NCBI RefSeq assembly: GCF_000423565.1
Contig: NZ_KE384041.1
Span: forward strand, 164,311-228,310
Origin: Runella zeae DSM 19591
GTDB lineage: Bacteria; Bacteroidota; Bacteroidia; Cytophagales; Spirosomataceae
Reading direction: 5' to 3'
Length of the DNA stretch: 64,000 nt
Of the stretch, positions 61,396 through 64,000 are shown piece by piece; within the stretch, counting starts at the first letter, position 1, and each line of letters opens with the position of its first letter. The notes under the pieces are model-generated. The model worked only from the letters and a program-made list of their open reading frames with translations, was not told the DNA's origin and made no database searches. A program made the position numbers and the translations under genes.

Positions 61396-62397
61396 ATGGC
61401 ACTTATTGCTAACAATCTAGTAAACTCGGTCAAGTTTGACAACTTGCCCAACGAGCTGGCCGACACCATCAGCAGCACGCCCGAAATCATGAATATGTAC
61501 TTGGCCAATGGCTGGGGGAAGATTCGGAGTGATTTTGAGGTGCGGGAGCAAGATGACCGTACGCCCTTGCTTTCGATGGAAGTAATGGATATAATGCGCG
61601 TGGCGAGTGATGACTTCGATCCCTCCGCCGACGCCGTGAAGTTTGGGGCGCGTTTGCCTACTTTCAACGATATCGATATTGACTTGTCGCTTCGTAGAAG
61701 TGACTTGATTAATTTTTATCGCACTTATTTGAAAAACGTGATTGGTTTTCAAAGCCTTGATGCCCTTATTTCTAACCCTTGGCCGTTGTTTTTTGCGGAG
61801 CAAATCTTGGAAAAAGCGGGACGTGATTTGGCTTACAATTCGACCTTTAGAGGGGTGAAAAACCCGGCGGTAAAAGGCTCGCTTACGGTCATGAATGGTT
61901 TGATTTACAAGTTTGCCGAAGGTCGGGGATCCGGGGGAGATATTCCGACCGACAACGTCAAGAATATCGCGGCCATGACGGCCAACGATTTTGATGCCGA
62001 TGTGTATGACCAAACCAATGAGTTGGCGCAGTTGACGGAATCGAATCCTGATATTTCGGGACGCCCGATGACGGTGTATATGTCGGCGCCGAGCTACCGT
62101 AAGTTCAAAGCGACGCGTCGGGAAAAATCACCTAACACGATTTCGTTGAGTGAACAACCAGCACAGTTGGATGACTTCCCACACATCAAAATCAAAGTAG
62201 AGGAAGGTTTGGGCAATAAACGCTTCCAGTTTATCAGTTTGCCGAAGAACTTGTTTTTCGTACTCAACGAGAATTACCAAAACTTCAATGCCAAGATGAT
62301 TGAGAACGTGAAGGGTTGGGAAGCCAACTTTATGTTTTCGGCAGATGTCAACTACGGGGTAGGAAAGTACTTGTTTATGAACAACCGTACTGACTAG
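61396..62397 (+). CDS. Major capsid protein
   Basis: The 333-residue protein has the layout of an HK97-fold capsid: a helical N-terminus (NLVNSVKFDNLPNELADTI), an extended strand region (FNDIDIDLSLRRSDLINFY), and a core including PMTVYMSAPSYRKFKATRRE and a C-terminal beta pattern. It directly follows protease and scaffold-like genes. No profile comparison was made, so the family is inferred from layout and position. Confidence 0.75.
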   Translation: MALIANNLVNSVKFDNLPNELADTISSTPEIMNMYLANGWGKIRSDFEVREQDDRTPLLSMEVMDIMRVASDDFDPSADAVKFGARLPTFNDIDIDLSLRRSDLINFYRTYLKNVIGFQSLDALISNPWPLFFAEQILEKAGRDLAYNSTFRGVKNPAVKGSLTVMNGLIYKFAEGRGSGGDIPTDNVKNIAAMTANDFDADVYDQTNELAQLTESNPDISGRPMTVYMSAPSYRKFKATRREKSPNTISLSEQPAQLDDFPHIKIKVEEGLGNKRFQFISLPKNLFFVLNENYQNFNAKMIENVKGWEANFMFSADVNYGVGKYLFMNNRTD

Positions 62398-62457
62398 GGG
62401 ATTGTCAGCAAGCTTCTAAACTTATTTAATAATTAACACAATCAACTATTGACAGTA

Positions 62458-63111
62458 ATGAAAAAACTAGGGATTATTTTGGGGTGGATGCTCGCCTTGG
62501 TATTGGCCTTTGTGGTGGGTACTGAGGTGTTTGGTGATCCAACGGGCTTGGGGCTGACGGCTCCTATTTTGGCGTTTACGCCTTTGATTGGGGTCAAACG
62601 CAAGTACCAAAAGCCTGAGTTGGGTGGCTCGAAACGTTTGTGGATTATCTTTTGCGATGATTTGGAAAACGAGGTGGTCACTTATGATATGCTAGTAACG
62701 GGAGGCGAACTGGCGGGCCCAACGGCGATTCCTTTGGCCACGGGTAAGAAGGCCATTGAAGTACAAGCGTGGTATGATACGACCAAGTTTGATTTTGAGA
62801 TGAAACCAGGCGCGGGTTTTACCCAAGGCTTCGAGTTCAAAATCTTGGGTATCAACAAAGACAACGTGAAGTTTTTGACGCGTTTGTACGAGGTTCCGGT
62901 CAATATCGTGATTCAAGGTAACGATGATTCGCGTTATTATTTGGGACAAAAACACGTGCCATTTATGCTAGAGGCGGTGGGTGCTTCGCCCGAAAAAGGA
63001 AATGCCCGCAAAGACATCACCGTCAGAGCTAAAAACGACGGTTTGACGACGATGCCCGTCCCAATGGCCGATGACGTGGTATTTTTGGTAGAAGCTCTGC
63101 CAACGGTTTAA
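62458..63111 (+). CDS. Structural protein behind capsid gene, with hydrophobic N-terminus
   Basis: I chose ATG 62458 (217 residues) over a TTG 9 bases upstream. The first 30 residues are hydrophobic (LGIILGWMLALVLAFVVGTEVF), which is odd for a virion protein and may be a membrane anchor or a buried helix. The remainder is beta-rich (KAIEVQAWYDTTKFDFEM, FEFKILGINKDNVKF). It might be a head decoration or tail tube protein. A terminator follows. Confidence 0.6.
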   Translation: MKKLGIILGWMLALVLAFVVGTEVFGDPTGLGLTAPILAFTPLIGVKRKYQKPELGGSKRLWIIFCDDLENEVVTYDMLVTGGELAGPTAIPLATGKKAIEVQAWYDTTKFDFEMKPGAGFTQGFEFKILGINKDNVKFLTRLYEVPVNIVIQGNDDSRYYLGQKHVPFMLEAVGASPEKGNARKDITVRAKNDGLTTMPVPMADDVVFLVEALPTV

Positions 63112-63123
63112 TCTTTGTATCTG

Positions 63124-63167
63124 CCAAGAAAAATGCTCGCCGAGGGCATTTTTCTTGGTTTTTATTC
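63124..63167 (+). terminator. Terminator after capsid unit
   Basis: CCAAGAAAAATGC (63124-63136) pairs perfectly with GCATTTTTCTTGG (63146-63158), and TTTTTA follows. It is 12 bases behind the stop codon at 63111. The next gene begins at 63181. Confidence 0.85.
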
Positions 63168-63180
63168 TGTTTTTAAAATC

Positions 63181-63375
63181 ATGCTCAAGGTAAAAAAAGA
63201 ACACATCGGCGCCACGGTAGCTACTCCTTCAGATAAATCTATTGTGCTGGCCAACGATACTCCCCAAAAGGATTTGGAGTGGGTATGGGGGCTAGGCGAC
63301 AAATACAAAGAGCTGTTTGAAACGCCAACCAAAGCCGAGAAAAACGAGGTAAAACCTAAAAACGCCGACAACTAA
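63181..63375 (+). CDS. Hypothetical 64-residue phage protein
   Basis: The start is at ATG 63181, because the longer frame begins with TTG and runs through the terminator hairpin. The protein is charged (LKVKKEHIGATVATPSDK, EWVWGLGDKYKELFETP) and ends in a Lys/Glu/Asn-rich tail. Its stop overlaps the next start by one base. Function unknown. Confidence 0.6.
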   Translation: MLKVKKEHIGATVATPSDKSIVLANDTPQKDLEWVWGLGDKYKELFETPTKAEKNEVKPKNADN

Positions 63376-63749
63376 TGCACGATATTCAACGATTGGAGGC
63401 AGATGTGCAGTTTGCACAGATGCGCCACGATGCCATTAAAAGTGAAGCCACCAAAGCAAAACTGGAGGAAGCCAAAGCGGTTTTGAAAGCCGCAAGAGCA
63501 GAAGATGCTACCGCCCCTGAAGCGACTCAAGCAAAGCTGAAGGAAACCAAAGCGGAAAGCACCCCTGCTAAGGAGGCTAAAACAAACAAAGAGGCTGCAC
63601 CTAAAAAGGAGAAAGTGGAGCCTGAAAAGAAGGAGCCTACGGTGGTAGTCAATCCGCCAATTACTACTGAAGAACCCCAAGCCACGGACACGGAGCCTCA
63701 AGCGGAAGCAACCGACGAAGAACAGGCAAAAAAAAACACGGAGGCGTAG
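63375..63749 (+). CDS. Ala/Lys/Glu-rich phage protein, frame 0 product of a probable -1 frameshift gene
   Basis: The frame-0 product has 124 residues: a helical start (IQRLEADVQFAQMRHDAIK) and a low-complexity, alternating acidic and basic region (about 45-124). It ends in TAG at 63749, 12 bases past a slippery heptamer A AAA AAC at 63731-63737. A good reading frame in -1 follows to the window end. It may be a linker-type structural or assembly protein made in two lengths. Confidence 0.65.
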   Translation: MHDIQRLEADVQFAQMRHDAIKSEATKAKLEEAKAVLKAARAEDATAPEATQAKLKETKAESTPAKEAKTNKEAAPKKEKVEPEKKEPTVVVNPPITTEEPQATDTEPQAEATDEEQAKKNTEA

Positions 63750-64000
63750 TCAACGCTTCGCTGGATGAGTATGAGCAGCTTCTTGTGCAGGCCGAACGCT
63801 TGCATCAAGAAGCTGCTCGTTTTTCTAATGAGTTGCATACATTCCAAGACCGGGACGCGGAGGGTGCCAAGGTCGTAATTGACCAGATAATGGACCGAAG
63901 GAAAGCTTGGAAAGCGATTAGGTTGCGAATTGAGCATTTTCAGAAATATGGAAAATTTCCAGAGACTTCATCGGCCAAGCCTCACTCACCCGTCTCCGGC
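63734..64000 (+). CDS. -1 frame extension of the 63375 gene, cut by window edge
   Basis: In the -1 frame 89 codons are open to the window end with sensible protein sequence: KHGGVVNASLDEYEQLLVQA, then ERLHQEAARFSNELHTFQDR, then VIDQIMDRRKAWKAIRL. It begins after a TGA in this frame near 63670 and has no ATG before the last part, so ribosomes probably enter from frame 0 at the A AAA AAC site (63731-63737). The alternative is a sequencing slip in the run of nine A (63728-63736). The segment is mostly helical, with no recognised family. Confidence 0.6.

Larger units (their letters stand above)
34076..64000. mobile_element. Tailed-phage-type prophage integrated at tRNA-Ser, right end not seen
   Basis: A tyrosine recombinase follows the tRNA directly, then lysis, portal-like, tail, tape measure, protease, scaffold-like and capsid genes follow almost all in one direction with many start/stop overlaps. 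The structural genes are visibly richer in G and C than the host flank, whereas 34.2-37.9 kb and 48.0-52.5 kb are AT-rich. The capsid module lies downstream of the tail module. No terminase, replication protein or second attachment site is visible, so the element continues beyond 64000. Confidence 0.92.

Noticed and set aside
63115-63180. N-terminal extension of the 64-residue gene from TTG
   Set aside because: The extension would be read through the terminator hairpin at 63124-63158. ATG 63181 is the better start.
34076-64000. Terminase, portal-protease fusion or replication genes in the prophage
   Set aside because: I looked for Walker-type terminase motifs and helicase or primase signatures in the prophage proteins and found none; the tape measure coiled coil has no ATPase motif.

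Overview
The window reads as a chromosome segment of a Bacteroidota bacterium, probably of the Cytophagales (Spirosomaceae-like; the genus cannot be fixed from sequence alone). Signs of this are Bacteroidota-type promoters (a TTG -33 element about 19-21 bases from TAnnTTTG), absence of obvious Shine-Dalgarno sequences, a TonB-dependent receptor with a DUF4249 lipoprotein, LytS/LytTR regulation, a bTHX ribosomal protein gene and a DksA-like protein lacking the zinc cysteines.

Bases 1-34,000 are ordinary host chromosome. In order: the N-terminal part of a DeoR-type repressor; a NamZ-type exo-N-acetylmuramidase; an alpha/beta hydrolase; an SRAP DNA-crosslink protein; an aldo/keto reductase; a GreA-like protein and a TPR protein; folE with queD; glnS; the malic enzyme-phosphotransacetylase fusion; a Tat-exported esterase divergent from an NrtR-type regulator; an MsbA-like exporter; two tandem duplicated lipoproteins; a Tat-exported class V aminotransferase; bTHX; a TraB/GumN protein; a CPBP membrane protease with murQ; psd; glutamate dehydrogenase; a DksA/TraR-like regulator; a four-gene TonB receptor / DUF4249 / sensor kinase / LytTR cluster; a dienoyl-CoA reductase and isomerase pair for unsaturated fatty acid oxidation; and a Cys/Met-metabolism PLP enzyme. 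NamZ and MurQ suggest that the host recycles MurNAc from peptidoglycan.

At 33,991-34,075 lies tRNA-Ser(UGA) with a clear promoter. A tyrosine recombinase follows, and from there to the window end is a tailed-phage-type prophage whose right end is not in view. It begins with an AT-rich early/accessory part (integrase, an amidoligase with its small partner, an 87-aa unknown, an XRE repressor). Then come a membrane/lysis block (overlapping spanin-like genes, CHAP-type endolysin, holin-like protein), a portal-like protein, connector and tail genes, a tape measure protein, tail/fibre genes, an S49 protease, a scaffold-like protein, the major capsid protein and its neighbours. The capsid module sits downstream of the tail module. 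No terminase or replication genes are seen, so they are either beyond 64,000 or absent.

The most notable features are all in the prophage. Six intergenic sites share one phage promoter pattern (CGTCCTTT, 20 bases, then a -7 box like YAnCTTYG), each heading a transcription unit. An AT-rich cassette of an outer-membrane receptor plus an OmpR-type two-component system (48,038-52,414) sits between tail genes, like lysogenic-conversion cargo. Four direct repeats lie at an exact 20-base period at 58,009-58,080. A classical -1 slippery heptamer at 63,731-63,737 joins two open frames. The amidoligase pair next to the integrase may be an uncharacterised modification system.
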